A stretch of 52,834 nt of DNA from NCBI GenBank assembly GCA_946477855.1, contig CAMKZU010000012.1:1-52834 (forward strand). The letters are read 5' to 3'. Of the stretch, positions 27,867-38,915 are shown one piece after another; the first letter of the stretch is position 1; the number at the start of each line of letters is the position of its first letter. Both the position numbers and the translations under genes were made by a program. The stretch comes from an uncultured Lactobacillus sp. (GTDB lineage: Bacteria > Bacillota > Bacilli > Lactobacillales > Lactobacillaceae). The notes beneath the pieces were generated by a model. The model was not told the DNA's origin. It saw nothing but the letters and a program-made list of their open reading frames with translations, and searched no databases.

Positions 27867-28814
27867 ATGGAATTCAAACACACCAGTGTACTCTTACACC
27901 AAACAATCGATAATTTAAAACTGAAAAATGGTGGTCTTTATGTAGACGCGACTTTTGGCGGTGGCGGTCATGCAAAATATTTATTGAGCAAACTAGCTAG
28001 TGGTACTTTAATCGGCTTTGATCAAGATGAATATGCAATAAATTCGGCTAAGTTAAACTTTGCTGATTTACTTGTTCAAAATGCTGATCCTAAATTACAA
28101 TTGGTACACGATAATTTTAGCCATTTAAAAGCGAATCTGGTTGAGCTGGGTTATCATAATGGCATAGATGGAATTTACTATGATTTGGGAGTTTCCTCGC
28201 CACAATTTGATCAAGCACAAAGGGGTTTTTCTTACCGTTTTGACGCTAGGTTAGACATGAGAATGGATCAAGAGCAAAGTCTTGATGCTTATCAACTAGT
28301 AAATAACTCAAGCCAAAAAGAATTGGCAAATATTTTGTATAAATTTGGTGGTGAAAAATATTCTCGCCAGATTGCTCATAAAATTGTCCTTAAAAGACAA
28401 AAAAAGCCGATTGAAACAACTTTTGAACTGGTTGATATAATTAAGGAAGCAATTCCTGCGTTTGCAAGAAGGACTGGTGGGCATCCAGCAAAGAAGACCT
28501 TTCAGGCTTTGCGTGTTGCTGTAAATCACGAGCTTGATGTTTTAAGTGAGTCACTTGAAGAAGCGGTTCATTTGTTAAAACCTGGTGGTCGAATTAGCGT
28601 AATTACCTTTCAGTCTGATGAAGACAAAATTGTAAAAAACATTTTTAAAAAATACTCTGAAGTTGATGTTCCCAGGGGAATGCCAGTTATTCCTGACAAC
28701 CTGAAGCCAATGCTTCGTTTAGTTAACCGCAAACCCATTGGTGCCTCAGCTGAAGAGTTAAAGAATAATAATCGCTCACACAGTGCAAAGTTGCGAGTCG
28801 CAGAAAAATTGTAA
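27867..28814 (+). CDS. rsmH: 16S rRNA (cytosine-1402 N4) methyltransferase
   Basis: A 315-residue SAM-dependent methyltransferase (formerly MraW) acting on C1402 of 16S rRNA. The SAM-binding motif VDATFGGGGH is at 26-35, and the inserted helical domain contains the conserved QFDQAQRGFSYR stretch. It is second in the dcw operon. Confidence 0.96.
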   Translation: MEFKHTSVLLHQTIDNLKLKNGGLYVDATFGGGGHAKYLLSKLASGTLIGFDQDEYAINSAKLNFADLLVQNADPKLQLVHDNFSHLKANLVELGYHNGIDGIYYDLGVSSPQFDQAQRGFSYRFDARLDMRMDQEQSLDAYQLVNNSSQKELANILYKFGGEKYSRQIAHKIVLKRQKKPIETTFELVDIIKEAIPAFARRTGGHPAKKTFQALRVAVNHELDVLSESLEEAVHLLKPGGRISVITFQSDEDKIVKNIFKKYSEVDVPRGMPVIPDNLKPMLRLVNRKPIGASAEELKNNNRSHSAKLRVAEKL

Positions 28815-28826
28815 AGAGGAAAAACA

Positions 28827-29189
28827 ATGGCTGATAATTTAGCAAGAAAAGTAGAGTTTAATCCTAATGAGCAAAGAGATCCAGAGAAGAGACAACGTCA
28901 AGTTCTCAATCATCACAACGTTGCTTGGACCGGCTTCGAAAAGTCCTTGCTTGTATTGGGAACGATAATAACCATTGGCTTAATGACAATGCTAGTTTCT
29001 TCCAGTATTTCTGCTACATCAGCTCAACATGAACTTACCAATGTGCAACGCGCAGTTGCAAAAGGGCAAAGTCAAGTTGGAGATTTGCATCAAGAATTAG
29101 GTGAGTTAACCTCAAGCTCTCGCATGAACAAAATTGCACGTAGTAAGGGGTTAGCCTTGAATGAGAAAAATATTAGGACTATACGCTGA
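28827..29189 (+). CDS. ftsL: Cell division protein FtsL
   Basis: A 120-residue bitopic membrane protein of the divisome: cytoplasmic tail to ~39, one span (about 40-58), then a coiled coil (about 60-95) that pairs with DivIC/FtsB. Its TGA overlaps the ATG of the next gene by one base, so the two are translationally coupled. Size, topology and position identify it more than sequence, as FtsL is poorly conserved. Confidence 0.9.
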   Translation: MADNLARKVEFNPNEQRDPEKRQRQVLNHHNVAWTGFEKSLLVLGTIITIGLMTMLVSSSISATSAQHELTNVQRAVAKGQSQVGDLHQELGELTSSSRMNKIARSKGLALNEKNIRTIR

Positions 29190-31354
29190 TGAAAAAGCAT
29201 TTTAGTAAGATAAGTAACTCTAATTCCAAAGCTCACGGATACCGTTTTACAGTCGGGAGATTTCTCGAGGTAGCTGTTGCTTTGGTTTTTCTCGTATTTA
29301 TAGGAAGATTTTTATACATTGGCATCTCCAAGACTATTAATGGTCAAAATTTAACTGCTAAAACCGAGCAATTATACATGCGTAATCAGGTATTAAAGGC
29401 TAATCGCGGTACAATTTATGATCGTAATGGTTTGGCAATTGCTCAGGATTCTCATTTATATACTATTTATGCTATCTTAGATAAATCTTCTATCAATTAT
29501 AAGAATCAACCTGAATATGTTGTTAATAAAACTAAAACTGCTAATAAATTAGCCCAAGTCTTACCGCTTAAAGCGAGTGAAATTTTAAAATATCTTAATC
29601 CTGCTCGTCCTGTTTTTCAGGTACAATTTGGTACTGCAGGTTCTAATTTGTCCAAACAGCAAAAAGATAAAATTGAAAAGATGAATTTGCCTGGGATTAA
29701 ATTCTTTGAAACTCAGTCTCGGCTTTATCCTAATGGTAATTTTGCCTCACATATAATAGGAATGGCTTCCCCAGTATATGACAAAAAAACCAAGCAGCAG
29801 AATCTCGAAGGCACAATGGGACTTGAAGCTTGGTATGATGACGTACTTACAGGAAAAAATGGTTATCAGGTTTCAGCAGTAGATGCTTCTAATTTTCAGA
29901 CGCCAAATAGTACGCATACCTATAAGGCACCAGTCGACGGTAACAATATTTATCTAACCATTGATTCACAGCTGCAGGAGTATCTTGAAAGCAGGCTCTC
30001 CTATGTCCAAAATGCATATAATCCGGTTTCCATGACAGCTGTCGTTGAAGATATTAAAACAGGAAAGGTTTTAGCTGCCTCTCAAAGACCAACTTTTAAC
30101 CCGCAAACGAAAAAGGGTCTAAAAAACTCATATCGTGACATTTTGGTACAAGATACTTATGAACCGGGTTCTGTTTTTAAAGTGCTAACGCTGTCATCAT
30201 CTGTAAATAGTGGAAATTATCATCCTAACCAATACTATAATTCAGGATCAGTTTCTGTTAATGGATCTGTAATTCACGATTGGCAGCCTCACGGTTGGGG
30301 GAGCATTCCATTTTCACAGGCTTTTCCTCGTTCAAGCAATACTGGCTTTGTTCATATTGAGCAGCAAATGGGTGCCAAGACGTGGAAAAAGTATCTCAAA
30401 AAATTTCATATTGGAGAAAAAACGGGAGTAACCTTACCTGGTGAACAGCCGGGAACGATTGCATTCAATTCTCCAATTGATCAAGCAGTTACCAGTTTTG
30501 GTCAAGGTGTTGATGTCAATGTCATGCAAATGATGCAGGCGTTTAGCAGTTTAGCCAATGATGGTCAAATGGTAAAACCACAGCTTGTCGAAAAAATTAC
30601 GGATGCCAATAATCAAACTATCACTGGTTATCAAATTAAAAATGTCGGCCAACCCGTTTATACCAAAGAAACTGCAGCTACTGTGCTTGAAAATATGCGT
30701 CGAGTTTTAAATAAACGCATTGGTACAGGTGCGGCTTACCAAATGAAAGGCCAAAGTATTGCAGTCAAAACAGGGACAGCTCAGATTGCTAACCTTAAGG
30801 GTGGAGGTTATCTTAAAGGTAACAATAATTATATCTTTTCAGTGGTTGGGGTTACCCCTGCTAAACATCCGCGGTACTGCATTTATATTACTGTCAAACA
30901 GCCTCGTAAAATGAGTAAACCGGCTGAAGTAATACTCTCATCAATTTTCAAACCAATGATGAATAGAGTAATTCTTATGTCTAAAAATGGTCTAAGCAGT
31001 TCGACACTTGTTAAAACACCCAATCTAAAAGGATTAAACTACAAAGAGGCCAAAAAGGTAGCACAGCGCGTTGGGTTAAGACTTGCTAAGATTGGTACGG
31101 GTGATAAAATAACTGCGCAGTCATATTCGGCAGGTCAAAAACAACAGTCAGGAAAATTAATGCTTGTTCGTACTAGCGGAAGTATTAAATGTCCTGATAT
31201 GAAAGGCTGGTCTATTGATGAGTTGCATCAATTTGCAGATTTAACAGGAGTTAAATTACGGATCAAAGGAACAGGAATAGTTTTTAAGCAAGGTCTGGCT
31301 ATAGGAGAGCCTGTTAAATCAGGTACAAAAATAAAAATACAATTAAAGGAGTAG
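29189..31354 (+). CDS. Division transpeptidase FtsI (PBP2X type) with PASTA domains
   Basis: A 721-residue class B penicillin-binding protein that cross-links septal peptidoglycan outside the membrane. One membrane span (about 28-50) is followed by the dimerisation/pedestal domain. The transpeptidase domain has catalytic Ser328 in SVFK, SSN at 382-384 and KTG at 527-529. Two C-terminal PASTA domains cover about 605-721, matching PBP2X of streptococci and lactobacilli. It lies between ftsL and mraY, the usual site. Symbols ftsI, pbp2X and pbpB are all in use. Confidence 0.95.
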   Translation: MKKHFSKISNSNSKAHGYRFTVGRFLEVAVALVFLVFIGRFLYIGISKTINGQNLTAKTEQLYMRNQVLKANRGTIYDRNGLAIAQDSHLYTIYAILDKSSINYKNQPEYVVNKTKTANKLAQVLPLKASEILKYLNPARPVFQVQFGTAGSNLSKQQKDKIEKMNLPGIKFFETQSRLYPNGNFASHIIGMASPVYDKKTKQQNLEGTMGLEAWYDDVLTGKNGYQVSAVDASNFQTPNSTHTYKAPVDGNNIYLTIDSQLQEYLESRLSYVQNAYNPVSMTAVVEDIKTGKVLAASQRPTFNPQTKKGLKNSYRDILVQDTYEPGSVFKVLTLSSSVNSGNYHPNQYYNSGSVSVNGSVIHDWQPHGWGSIPFSQAFPRSSNTGFVHIEQQMGAKTWKKYLKKFHIGEKTGVTLPGEQPGTIAFNSPIDQAVTSFGQGVDVNVMQMMQAFSSLANDGQMVKPQLVEKITDANNQTITGYQIKNVGQPVYTKETAATVLENMRRVLNKRIGTGAAYQMKGQSIAVKTGTAQIANLKGGGYLKGNNNYIFSVVGVTPAKHPRYCIYITVKQPRKMSKPAEVILSSIFKPMMNRVILMSKNGLSSSTLVKTPNLKGLNYKEAKKVAQRVGLRLAKIGTGDKITAQSYSAGQKQQSGKLMLVRTSGSIKCPDMKGWSIDELHQFADLTGVKLRIKGTGIVFKQGLAIGEPVKSGTKIKIQLKE

Positions 31355-31361
31355 CATTTTT

Positions 31362-32324
31362 ATGCTGATCATTAGCATTATAGCATTAGTAAGTTCATTA
31401 GCATTGACTGGAATCATTCTGCCTTGGATGATTATCTTCATGAGGGCACATCACGAAGGACAAGAAATACGTGATGAAGGTCCTAAATGGCATGAAAAGA
31501 AATCCGGAACGCCTACTATGGGTGGAGTAGTCTTTGTTCTAGCGGCTGCAGTATCCACAATTTGGGTTAGTTTTTGGCAACATGAAACTTCAAAGTTAAT
31601 TTGGATTTTACTAATCAGTTTGCTGGGCTATGCAATAATTGGCTTTTTAGATGACGGTATAAAATTGTTCTATAAGCGCAACCTAGGCTTGCATGCTTGG
31701 CATAAATTTTCCTTACAAATACTAGTTGCTATTTTAATCGTCATTATTGCTGCTACGGATAATTTTCAGTTTAAACTTTTTATACCATTTTTTGGTATTG
31801 TGAACAGTGCTATTTTATTTACTATTTTTGTAGTTTTTTGGTTAGTTGGCTTTTCTAACGCTGTCAATTTGTCAGATGGATTAGACGGATTAGCAACAGG
31901 ACTTTCGATTATTGCTTATGCTACTTATTCTTATATTGCATTTAAACAAAAGAACTTTGCTGTTTTGATCTTTTGTATGAGTGTTATAGGTGGTTTGATT
32001 TCATTTTTTATTTTTAACCATAAACCTGCTAAAATTTTTATGGGTGATGCCGGATCATTAGCATTAGGCGGTGGATTGGCTGCTGTAAGTATCTTTTTAA
32101 ACAAACCCTGGTCTCTTTTGTTAATAGGAATTGTGTTTGTTTGTGAAACTGCAAGTGTAATTCTACAAGTAATCTCTTTTCAGACCACAGGCAAACGGAT
32201 TTTCAAAATGACCCCAATTCATCATCATTTCGAAATGCTGGGATATTCTGAATGGAAAGTAGATATTATATTCTGGATAGTTGGATTAATTGGTAGTTTT
32301 TTATATTTAATGATATGGGGATAA
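31362..32324 (+). CDS. mraY: Phospho-MurNAc-pentapeptide transferase
   Basis: A 320-residue integral membrane enzyme with about ten spans that moves phospho-MurNAc-pentapeptide from UDP to undecaprenyl phosphate, making lipid I. The conserved [16 protein letters not shown] and [11 protein letters not shown] stretches carry the catalytic aspartates, and HHHFE near the C-terminus is also present. AAGGAG precedes the ATG. It is in the dcw operon. Confidence 0.97.
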   Translation: MLIISIIALVSSLALTGIILPWMIIFMRAHHEGQEIRDEGPKWHEKKSGTPTMGGVVFVLAAAVSTIWVSFWQHETSKLIWILLISLLGYAIIGFLDDGIKLFYKRNLGLHAWHKFSLQILVAILIVIIAATDNFQFKLFIPFFGIVNSAILFTIFVVFWLVGFSNAVNLSDGLDGLATGLSIIAYATYSYIAFKQKNFAVLIFCMSVIGGLISFFIFNHKPAKIFMGDAGSLALGGGLAAVSIFLNKPWSLLLIGIVFVCETASVILQVISFQTTGKRIFKMTPIHHHFEMLGYSEWKVDIIFWIVGLIGSFLYLMIWG

Positions 32325-32331
32325 ATAGGTA

Positions 32332-33711
32332 ATGAGGCAGATTAATACTTATCAAAACAAAAATATTCTGGTTTTAGGTCTGGGTAAAAGCGGTTTTGCA
32401 GTTAGTAAATTGTTGCTTAAACTTGGTGCAAAGCTGACTTTAAATGATCAGGCTGATTTAAGCAAAAACCAAAATGCACAGGAATTGAAAAAAAAAGGTG
32501 TCCGAGTGATTGACGGCAGGCATCCAATTGAATTATTAAGTCAAGAAAGTTTTGATTATTTAGTAAAGAATCCCGGCATTCCTTATGAAAATCCGATGGT
32601 ACAAGAGGCTCAAAAATTAAATTTGCCTATTATTACTGAACCAGAAATTGCATTGAGTGTTAGTGAGGCCCCTTATATTTGCATTACAGGTTCGAATGGA
32701 AAAACGACTACGGTAATGTTGACTCAGAAAATTCTTGCTCGTCATCTGGCCAAAAAGGGTCATCATGCATATGCTGTGGGAAACATTGGTGTGCCTATAT
32801 CTGAAGTGGTTGAAAAAGCGACTAAGGATGATATTCTAGTCTGCGAAACTTCCAGTTTTCAGTTACTTGGTGTCACAGATATTAACCCTAAGGTTGCAGC
32901 AATCATTGATATATATCATAATGTTCACTTGGATTATCATAAAACTTTTGCTAATTATGTTAATGCCAAACTGAATGTTACTAAAGCGCAGAGCCCAGAT
33001 CATTATTTTTTGGCTAATTTTGATCAAAAAGATATTTTGGAAAAGGAGAAGAAAACCACTAGAGCGAAATTCATAACTTTTTCTGAAAATGATCAAGCTG
33101 CCGATTATTATATTGCTGATGGTTATTTGCAAAATCAGCATGAAAAAATAATGAAGACTTCTGACATGAAATTACCTGGAATCCATAACCAGCAGAACGC
33201 TTTGGTTGCCAGTGCAATTGCACAAATAATGGGTGCAGATATTGCTGATATTAAAGCTGTTTTAACAACTTTTGCTGGTGCAAAGCACCGCTTGCAATAT
33301 GTCATGACACTTGAAGGTCGCAAAATATATAACGATTCTAAATCTACAAATATTGAAGCAGCTTCTGTTGCAATTCCTGCTTTTGAAGATCCTGAGGTCT
33401 GGATCGCTGGCGGTTTAGATCGAGGATTTACTTTTGATTCTTTAATTCCTCTTCTGAAAAAGCACGTTAAAGCAGTTGTATTGTACGGGCAAACACGCTA
33501 TCTCCTGGCTGATGCAGCACGCAAAGCTGGGATTAAGCATATTTTAATTGAAAATACGTTGCAAGAGGCGGTGCCGAAAGCTTATGAATTAACCAAACCT
33601 GGTGATGTAATGTTGTTTTCGCCAGCTTGTGCGTCATGGGATCAATTTAGAACCTTTGAAGAACGTGGCGACTATTTTGTTAATTTTATAAAGGAATTGA
33701 AGACGAAATAA
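32332..33711 (+). CDS. murD: UDP-N-acetylmuramoylalanine--D-glutamate ligase
   Basis: A 459-residue cytoplasmic Mur ligase adding D-glutamate to UDP-MurNAc-L-Ala. There is an N-terminal Rossmann-like UDP-binding domain (GLGKSGFA near 15-22), a central ATPase domain with P-loop GSNGKTT at 120-126, and a C-terminal domain with the DRG/SPACASWD motif region. It is followed after one base by murG. MurC, often nearby in other bacteria, is not in this window. Confidence 0.97.
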   Translation: MRQINTYQNKNILVLGLGKSGFAVSKLLLKLGAKLTLNDQADLSKNQNAQELKKKGVRVIDGRHPIELLSQESFDYLVKNPGIPYENPMVQEAQKLNLPIITEPEIALSVSEAPYICITGSNGKTTTVMLTQKILARHLAKKGHHAYAVGNIGVPISEVVEKATKDDILVCETSSFQLLGVTDINPKVAAIIDIYHNVHLDYHKTFANYVNAKLNVTKAQSPDHYFLANFDQKDILEKEKKTTRAKFITFSENDQAADYYIADGYLQNQHEKIMKTSDMKLPGIHNQQNALVASAIAQIMGADIADIKAVLTTFAGAKHRLQYVMTLEGRKIYNDSKSTNIEAASVAIPAFEDPEVWIAGGLDRGFTFDSLIPLLKKHVKAVVLYGQTRYLLADAARKAGIKHILIENTLQEAVPKAYELTKPGDVMLFSPACASWDQFRTFEERGDYFVNFIKELKTK

Positions 33712-33712
33712 A

Positions 33713-34819
33713 ATGAGAATAATATTTACTGGTGGAGGAACTGGTGGTCATATTTACCCTATTATGGCTATCATTGAACGGTTAAAAGAACGTAATTTAG
33801 CTACAACTGATGAAATTCTGTTTGTCGGCACTAAAAATGGCCTGGAGGCTAAAATTGTTCCGGCGGCTGGGGTGAATTTTAAAACAATCGAAATGCGTGG
33901 ATTTTCTCGTAAACATATAATGAGTAATTTTGCTACAATTAGGTTGTTTCTTAAAGCTACTAAAAAGGCACAAAAAATTATTAGTGAGTTTAAGCCTGAT
34001 ATTGTCATGGGCACTGGAGGCTACGTGAGTGGTGCCGTAGTTTATGAAGCAGCTAAAATGAAAATACCAACTTTGATTCATGAATCGAATTCAGTAGTTG
34101 GGGTTGCTAATAAGTTTTTGGGCCACTATGTAAATAAGATTTGTTATACGTTTGATGATGCCGCTAAACAGTTTTCTGAGAAGAAAAAACTAGTAAAAAC
34201 CGGAAATCCACGTTCTCAGCAAGTACTGAACTTATCATCGACAAAAGTTGACATGCAAAGCAAATGGGATTTAAATCCTACTATTCCTACTGTATTAGTT
34301 TTCGGGGGATCTCGTGGAGCTTTAGCCATTAACCGAATTATGCTTAAGTCGTTGACGCGTTTGCAAAAAAAACCGTATCAGTTAATCTGGGTAACTGGAA
34401 CATATTATTATAAGGAAATCCAAGAAAAACTGGCTAATATAGATTATGGTAAAACTATTAAAATTTTGCCATATGTTAAAGATATGCCCGCACTTTTGCC
34501 TAAAATGATCTGTGTGGTTTCACGATCCGGAGCAACCAGTATTGCGGAATTTACGGCTTTAGGTGTTCCCGCCATATTAATTCCCAGTCCTAACGTTACT
34601 CACAATCATCAAATGAAAAATGCTCTTGACTTGGAAAAAGCTGGCGCTGCCACTGTAATTGCAGAAAGCGACCTTAATATCAATAATTTTATTTCCTCAA
34701 TTGATCATATCGTTTTAGACCGTAAATATTATACAGAAATGAGCAAAGCTTCAAAGAAATTAGGCGTTCCTGATGCTTCTGATGAAGTAATTAAAGTAAT
34801 GCAAGATTTATCTAAGTAA
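33713..34819 (+). CDS. murG: Lipid II synthase MurG
   Basis: A 368-residue GT-B glycosyltransferase on the inner face of the membrane, converting lipid I to lipid II with UDP-GlcNAc. The glycine-rich GGGTGGH (7-13) and the second G-loop GGSRGA (~197-202) are present. The UDP-GlcNAc-binding region (SRSGATSIAE) is intact. Confidence 0.97.
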   Translation: MRIIFTGGGTGGHIYPIMAIIERLKERNLATTDEILFVGTKNGLEAKIVPAAGVNFKTIEMRGFSRKHIMSNFATIRLFLKATKKAQKIISEFKPDIVMGTGGYVSGAVVYEAAKMKIPTLIHESNSVVGVANKFLGHYVNKICYTFDDAAKQFSEKKKLVKTGNPRSQQVLNLSSTKVDMQSKWDLNPTIPTVLVFGGSRGALAINRIMLKSLTRLQKKPYQLIWVTGTYYYKEIQEKLANIDYGKTIKILPYVKDMPALLPKMICVVSRSGATSIAEFTALGVPAILIPSPNVTHNHQMKNALDLEKAGAATVIAESDLNINNFISSIDHIVLDRKYYTEMSKASKKLGVPDASDEVIKVMQDLSK

Positions 34820-34835
34820 GAAGAAGGTGAGGCAG

Positions 34836-35690
34836 TTGACTAAGAAGCGAGTAACAAAAATTGATCCCAAAGAAAAGTTATCGCCTTATTTAGACCACGA
34901 AACTAATCAGAAGAAAAAGTTTAAAGCTAAAGCAAAAGTCTCTGCCTCGTTATCAAAATTACATAGTGAGCGTAAGTCTGCGCTGTTTAAACGACTAGGA
35001 CTTGTTGTTGGCATATCAGTTGTGGCCATTTTGGGACTAGGGTATTATATTTCACCTTTGGCAAATGTGAAAAGTATTCAAATTAATGGAGAAAATGATT
35101 TGCCAATAAGGGAAGTTGTAAAAACTGCTGATATTAAAGCCAGTGATAAAGTAATTGACCATCTGTTTAATAAGAACAGCATAGATCATAAACTGTCTTC
35201 AAAATACTCTGAGATAAAAAATATCAATATTCAGGTTAAAAATTTTAACAATTTAGTTCTTAATATTGACGAATACCATACGATCGGTTACGTTAAAAAT
35301 GCCAAAGGGTACCGAAAGATACTTTCACATGGCAAATTAGGTACCCAGGTAATTCCATGGTCAAAAGTAAGTCCTAGTAAGCCGGTTTTTGTGGGATATA
35401 ATCATGAATTGTCATTGCAAGAAACTCTTCACTTGTTTAATAGTCTGCCTGTAAGTTTCCAAAGTCAGATAAAATTATTAAGCGGCAACACAAGAAGAAA
35501 GTCACAAGTTATTTTTCTGATGAAAAACGGAAATGTAGTCATTGGCAACGTTTCTACCCTCAAAAGTAAATTAAAGTACTATAATAAAATAAAAACTAAA
35601 GTGGGGAAAAATACTTTAATTGATTTGGAAGTAGGTGCGTTTAGCAGACCACTTACACCAAGTGAAAAAAGAGCTTACGGCTTAACTTAG
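34836..35690 (+). CDS. divIB: Cell division protein DivIB (FtsQ)
   Basis: A 284-residue bitopic divisome protein: basic cytoplasmic N-terminus, one span (about 54-72), a POTRA domain (about 75-145) and an FtsQ-type beta domain. The TTG at 34836 is preferred because AAGG lies eight bases before it; the upstream GTG at 34827 would sit on its own ribosome binding site. It is the last gene of the mraZ-murG run, with a further promoter before ftsA. Confidence 0.88.
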   Translation: MTKKRVTKIDPKEKLSPYLDHETNQKKKFKAKAKVSASLSKLHSERKSALFKRLGLVVGISVVAILGLGYYISPLANVKSIQINGENDLPIREVVKTADIKASDKVIDHLFNKNSIDHKLSSKYSEIKNINIQVKNFNNLVLNIDEYHTIGYVKNAKGYRKILSHGKLGTQVIPWSKVSPSKPVFVGYNHELSLQETLHLFNSLPVSFQSQIKLLSGNTRRKSQVIFLMKNGNVVIGNVSTLKSKLKYYNKIKTKVGKNTLIDLEVGAFSRPLTPSEKRAYGLT

Positions 35691-35711
35691 GCTGAATTTA
35701 AGCTACTTTTA

Positions 35712-35720
35712 TGGTAAAAT
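35712..35720 (+). promoter_or_regulatory. Internal promoter before ftsA
   Basis: TGG-TAAAAT is an extended -10 element in the 61-base gap after divIB. AGGGGG at 35740-35745 serves as ribosome binding site for the TTG start of ftsA. A dedicated ftsAZ promoter is common in Firmicutes. Confidence 0.5.
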
Positions 35721-35751
35721 TTTTGTAAAGAGCACCGACAGGGGGTAAATT

Positions 35752-37110
35752 TTGGACAATACAAATTTATTAGTGGGCTTAGATATTGGTACCACAAGCG
35801 TGAAAGCGGTTGTAGCAGATTCTGGTAAAGTTATCGGAGCTGTAGCAGTTCCCAACAGAGGAATGCGCCATGGCAATATAGTTGATATCGATGAAACAGC
35901 AGCTGCTATTAGTAAAGCCTTAAAGGAAATAGCCAAAAAAACAAACGCAAAGATTTATCGGGTTGTAACTGGCATACCGGTAGGTATGCTTCAACTGGAA
36001 ACTGCAAGCGATTTGGTTAATGTAAGCGATAATGGTCAAGAAGTTGGCAACCATGATGTCAGACGCGTAGTGGGCGCTGCAATCAGGTCTGCAGTAAAAA
36101 ACGAACGTGAACCTATTGCTTTTTTGCCAAGCCGCTTTTTAATTGATGGTGAAACTGAGGTTGATGATCCCCGTAAAATGATTGCCCATTCCCTGTCGGT
36201 CCAGGGCATCATGCTAACAGCTCCAGCAAGTTCTCTGCATAATATTAAAAAGGCGATAGAGCGTGCGGGTTATTCTAATAACTTTTTTGTTCCCACGCCA
36301 CTTGCTATTGCCAGTGTAGCTTTAAGTGAAAGTGAGCGGCAATTTGGCTCAGTTATTCTTGATTTAGGCGGTGGTGTAACTACTGCTACTGTTATTCACA
36401 ATAATCAGATTAAATATGCTAATATTGATTTTGAAGGTGGCAGTGACATTAGCAATGACATTTCTGTTGTTCTTAGTACATCTAAAAAAGATGCAGAACA
36501 AATTAAACTTGATTATGGCTATGCTGATCCGAATTTAGCTTCTGCTAAAAATAAATTCGCTGTTAATAGTGTGGGTTCAAATGGTCAACAGATGGTTGAC
36601 GAGAGCTATTTAAGTGAAATTATTAACGCTAGAGTTATGCAGACTATTAATAGAATTGAAAAGGGACTGGATAAGCATGATGCTTTAAAGTTGCCTGGCG
36701 GCGTCATTATTACTGGTGGAAGCAGTCTGTTGCAAGGTTTTGATAGCATAATAGCCAATACTTTAAATGTAAAAGCTAGAATTTATCAACCTGACCAGAT
36801 TGGAATGCGCAATCCAATATACTCAGCCGCATACGGTGTCGTTAACTATGCATATAAAATGTCTGATATTGATTTTTTAGTAATTAGCGCCATATATGGC
36901 AAAGATTCATTTGGTCAAGAGCAAAGAACTGTTCCAGAAAAAACAAAAACTTCGAAAAGAACGGCTGCTGTTAATGAAACTAAAAGAAAAGAAGAATATA
37001 ATAGACATGAGTTACTAAAGCGAGAGCAATCTCCGCATAGTAAAACAAAAAATAATATGCAAAATAAAGATAAAGGCTTTAAGAACTTCTTCAAAAAGTT
37101 CTTTGATTAA
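35752..37110 (+). CDS. ftsA: Cell division actin homologue FtsA
   Basis: A 452-residue actin-like protein that tethers FtsZ to the membrane. It starts with TTG (LDNTNLLVGLDIGTTSVK), supported by the ribosome binding site. Nucleotide-binding motifs GLDIGTTSVK (~8-17) and LDLGGGVTTA are visible, with the 1C subdomain inserted after the first. The last twelve residues (KGFKNFFKKFFD) form the amphipathic membrane-targeting helix, preceded by a long Lys/Arg/Asn linker. ftsZ follows 14 bases later. Confidence 0.96.
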   Translation: MDNTNLLVGLDIGTTSVKAVVADSGKVIGAVAVPNRGMRHGNIVDIDETAAAISKALKEIAKKTNAKIYRVVTGIPVGMLQLETASDLVNVSDNGQEVGNHDVRRVVGAAIRSAVKNEREPIAFLPSRFLIDGETEVDDPRKMIAHSLSVQGIMLTAPASSLHNIKKAIERAGYSNNFFVPTPLAIASVALSESERQFGSVILDLGGGVTTATVIHNNQIKYANIDFEGGSDISNDISVVLSTSKKDAEQIKLDYGYADPNLASAKNKFAVNSVGSNGQQMVDESYLSEIINARVMQTINRIEKGLDKHDALKLPGGVIITGGSSLLQGFDSIIANTLNVKARIYQPDQIGMRNPIYSAAYGVVNYAYKMSDIDFLVISAIYGKDSFGQEQRTVPEKTKTSKRTAAVNETKRKEEYNRHELLKREQSPHSKTKNNMQNKDKGFKNFFKKFFD

Positions 37111-37124
37111 AGGTGGTTAATTAG

Positions 37125-38459
37125 ATGGATTTTACATTCGATTCTGACGACAATAAAAATGCTGTCATCAAAGTTATTGGTGTCGGCGGTGCTGGTGGTA
37201 ATGCTGTTAATCGAATGATCGATGATGGCGTGCAGGGGGTATCCTTTGTTGCTGCTAACACGGATGTACAAGCATTAAATAGTAATAAAGCTGAAAATAA
37301 AATTCAGTTAGGGCCAAAATTGACGAGAGGACTCGGAGCTGGTTCTCATCCCGAAGTAGGTCAAAAAGCGGCTGAAGAAAGTGAGCAAACCATTGAAGAT
37401 GCGTTAAAAGGTGCAGACATGATTTTCATTACTGCCGGTATGGGTGGCGGTACTGGAACTGGTGCTGCACCAATTGTAGCCAAAATTGCACGTGAAACCG
37501 GTGCTTTGACTGTTGGCGTTGTTACTCGTCCCTTTACTTTCGAAGGTCCAAAAAGGTCCAAAAATGCTGCCGAAGGCATTGCCCAACTGAAGCAGTATGT
37601 TGATACGCTTGTTATTATTGCCAATAATCGTTTATTAGAAATGGTTGATAAAAAGACACCTATGATGGATGCCTTTAAAGAAGCTGATAATGTTTTGAAA
37701 CAAGGTGTTCAAGGCATTTCTGACTTAATCACTTCGACTGATTATGTTAACCTTGATTTTGCCGATGTTAAAACTGTTATGGCAAATCAGGGAGCAGCCT
37801 TAATGGGTATCGGTCGTGCAAGTGGAGAAAATCGGACTGTTGAAGCAACTAAGCTGGCGATTTCTTCACCATTGCTTGAAGTTTCAATTGATGGTGCAAA
37901 GCAGGTTCTCCTGAACATCACTGGTGGTCCTGACCTAACTTTATTTGAAGCGCAGGATGCTTCAGAAATCGTTTCAAAAGCTGCAGGTGATGATGTTAAT
38001 ATCATTTTCGGTACATCTATCAATCCTAATTTAGGGGATGAGGTTGTTGTGACTGTTATTGCTACAGGAATTAATTCACAAGCAGAAGAGGAAGCTTCTA
38101 AGCAGCTTCCTGGGCACAGTCACCAGATAAAGTCACAACCTAGTCAAACTAATTCATCTATGCAGAGAACAAATTCAGCTGAAAGATCGGTTGAACCCAA
38201 GCCTGCGACTGATGATGGCGCCCAAACTGTTCAAACCGCTCCAAAGCATAGGCCTATGGTTGATCCAACAAGTGTTTGGGGGCTGGATAATGATAACGAA
38301 GGAAATCGTCGCTCGACTCCTTCTGCTTCAAATCAAGAGCAAAGATCAAGTTCATTTGATGACGACGATCAAAGTAGTATTTCACAAATTGAAACCAACG
38401 CTTTTGATGACGATGATACTGATGATATACCATTTTTCAGGCATCGTGGTGAAAACTAA
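37125..38459 (+). CDS. ftsZ: Cell division tubulin homologue FtsZ
   Basis: A 444-residue GTPase that polymerises into the Z ring. The tubulin signature GGGTGTG is at 107-113, and the T7 loop region NLDFADV is present. After the core (~320) comes a long Ser/Gln/Asn/Asp-rich linker. The C-terminal peptide DIPFFRHR (434-441) binds FtsA, SepF and EzrA. AAAGGTGG precedes the ATG. Confidence 0.98.
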   Translation: MDFTFDSDDNKNAVIKVIGVGGAGGNAVNRMIDDGVQGVSFVAANTDVQALNSNKAENKIQLGPKLTRGLGAGSHPEVGQKAAEESEQTIEDALKGADMIFITAGMGGGTGTGAAPIVAKIARETGALTVGVVTRPFTFEGPKRSKNAAEGIAQLKQYVDTLVIIANNRLLEMVDKKTPMMDAFKEADNVLKQGVQGISDLITSTDYVNLDFADVKTVMANQGAALMGIGRASGENRTVEATKLAISSPLLEVSIDGAKQVLLNITGGPDLTLFEAQDASEIVSKAAGDDVNIIFGTSINPNLGDEVVVTVIATGINSQAEEEASKQLPGHSHQIKSQPSQTNSSMQRTNSAERSVEPKPATDDGAQTVQTAPKHRPMVDPTSVWGLDNDNEGNRRSTPSASNQEQRSSSFDDDDQSSISQIETNAFDDDDTDDIPFFRHRGEN

Positions 38460-38474
38460 TGGGAGGCAAGAGAG

Positions 38475-38915
38475 ATGGCTTTTAGTAAAATAGGTAAGTT
38501 TTTCGGTGTTGCAAACGATGACGATGAAATGCTGGATGACGAATATGCAGAAGAGCAACAATTAAATAATGAGGATAATTATTCTGCTGGTGCTGTTGAT
38601 CGTGACAATGTAGTTTCAATAAAATCTGGCATGAATGCGGCTAAAAGCAAAATTGTTCTTTATGAGCCACGTGTTTATTCTGACGCTAAAGATGTAGCAC
38701 AAAACTTGTTGAATAACAAAGCAGTGATTATTAATTTTAGCAGGATGGAAGATGCTTCTGCTCGAAGAGTTGTTGATTTTATAACGGGGACAGTTTATGC
38801 CCTGAATGGTGAAATACAGCGTATTGGCGATAAAATATTTTTAGCAACACCTCCTAAATTCGTTACTAATGGCAAAATTAGTGACCTAGTTGATAAGAAA
38901 GATACTTTAAGTTAA
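38475..38915 (+). CDS. sepF: Cell division protein SepF
   Basis: A 146-residue membrane-binding FtsZ partner. It has a short N-terminal amphipathic segment (AFSKIGKFFGV), an acidic linker, and a C-terminal SepF domain (about 55-140) with the VINFSRMEDASARRVVDFI region. Its TAA overlaps the next ATG by one base. Confidence 0.95.
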   Translation: MAFSKIGKFFGVANDDDEMLDDEYAEEQQLNNEDNYSAGAVDRDNVVSIKSGMNAAKSKIVLYEPRVYSDAKDVAQNLLNNKAVIINFSRMEDASARRVVDFITGTVYALNGEIQRIGDKIFLATPPKFVTNGKISDLVDKKDTLS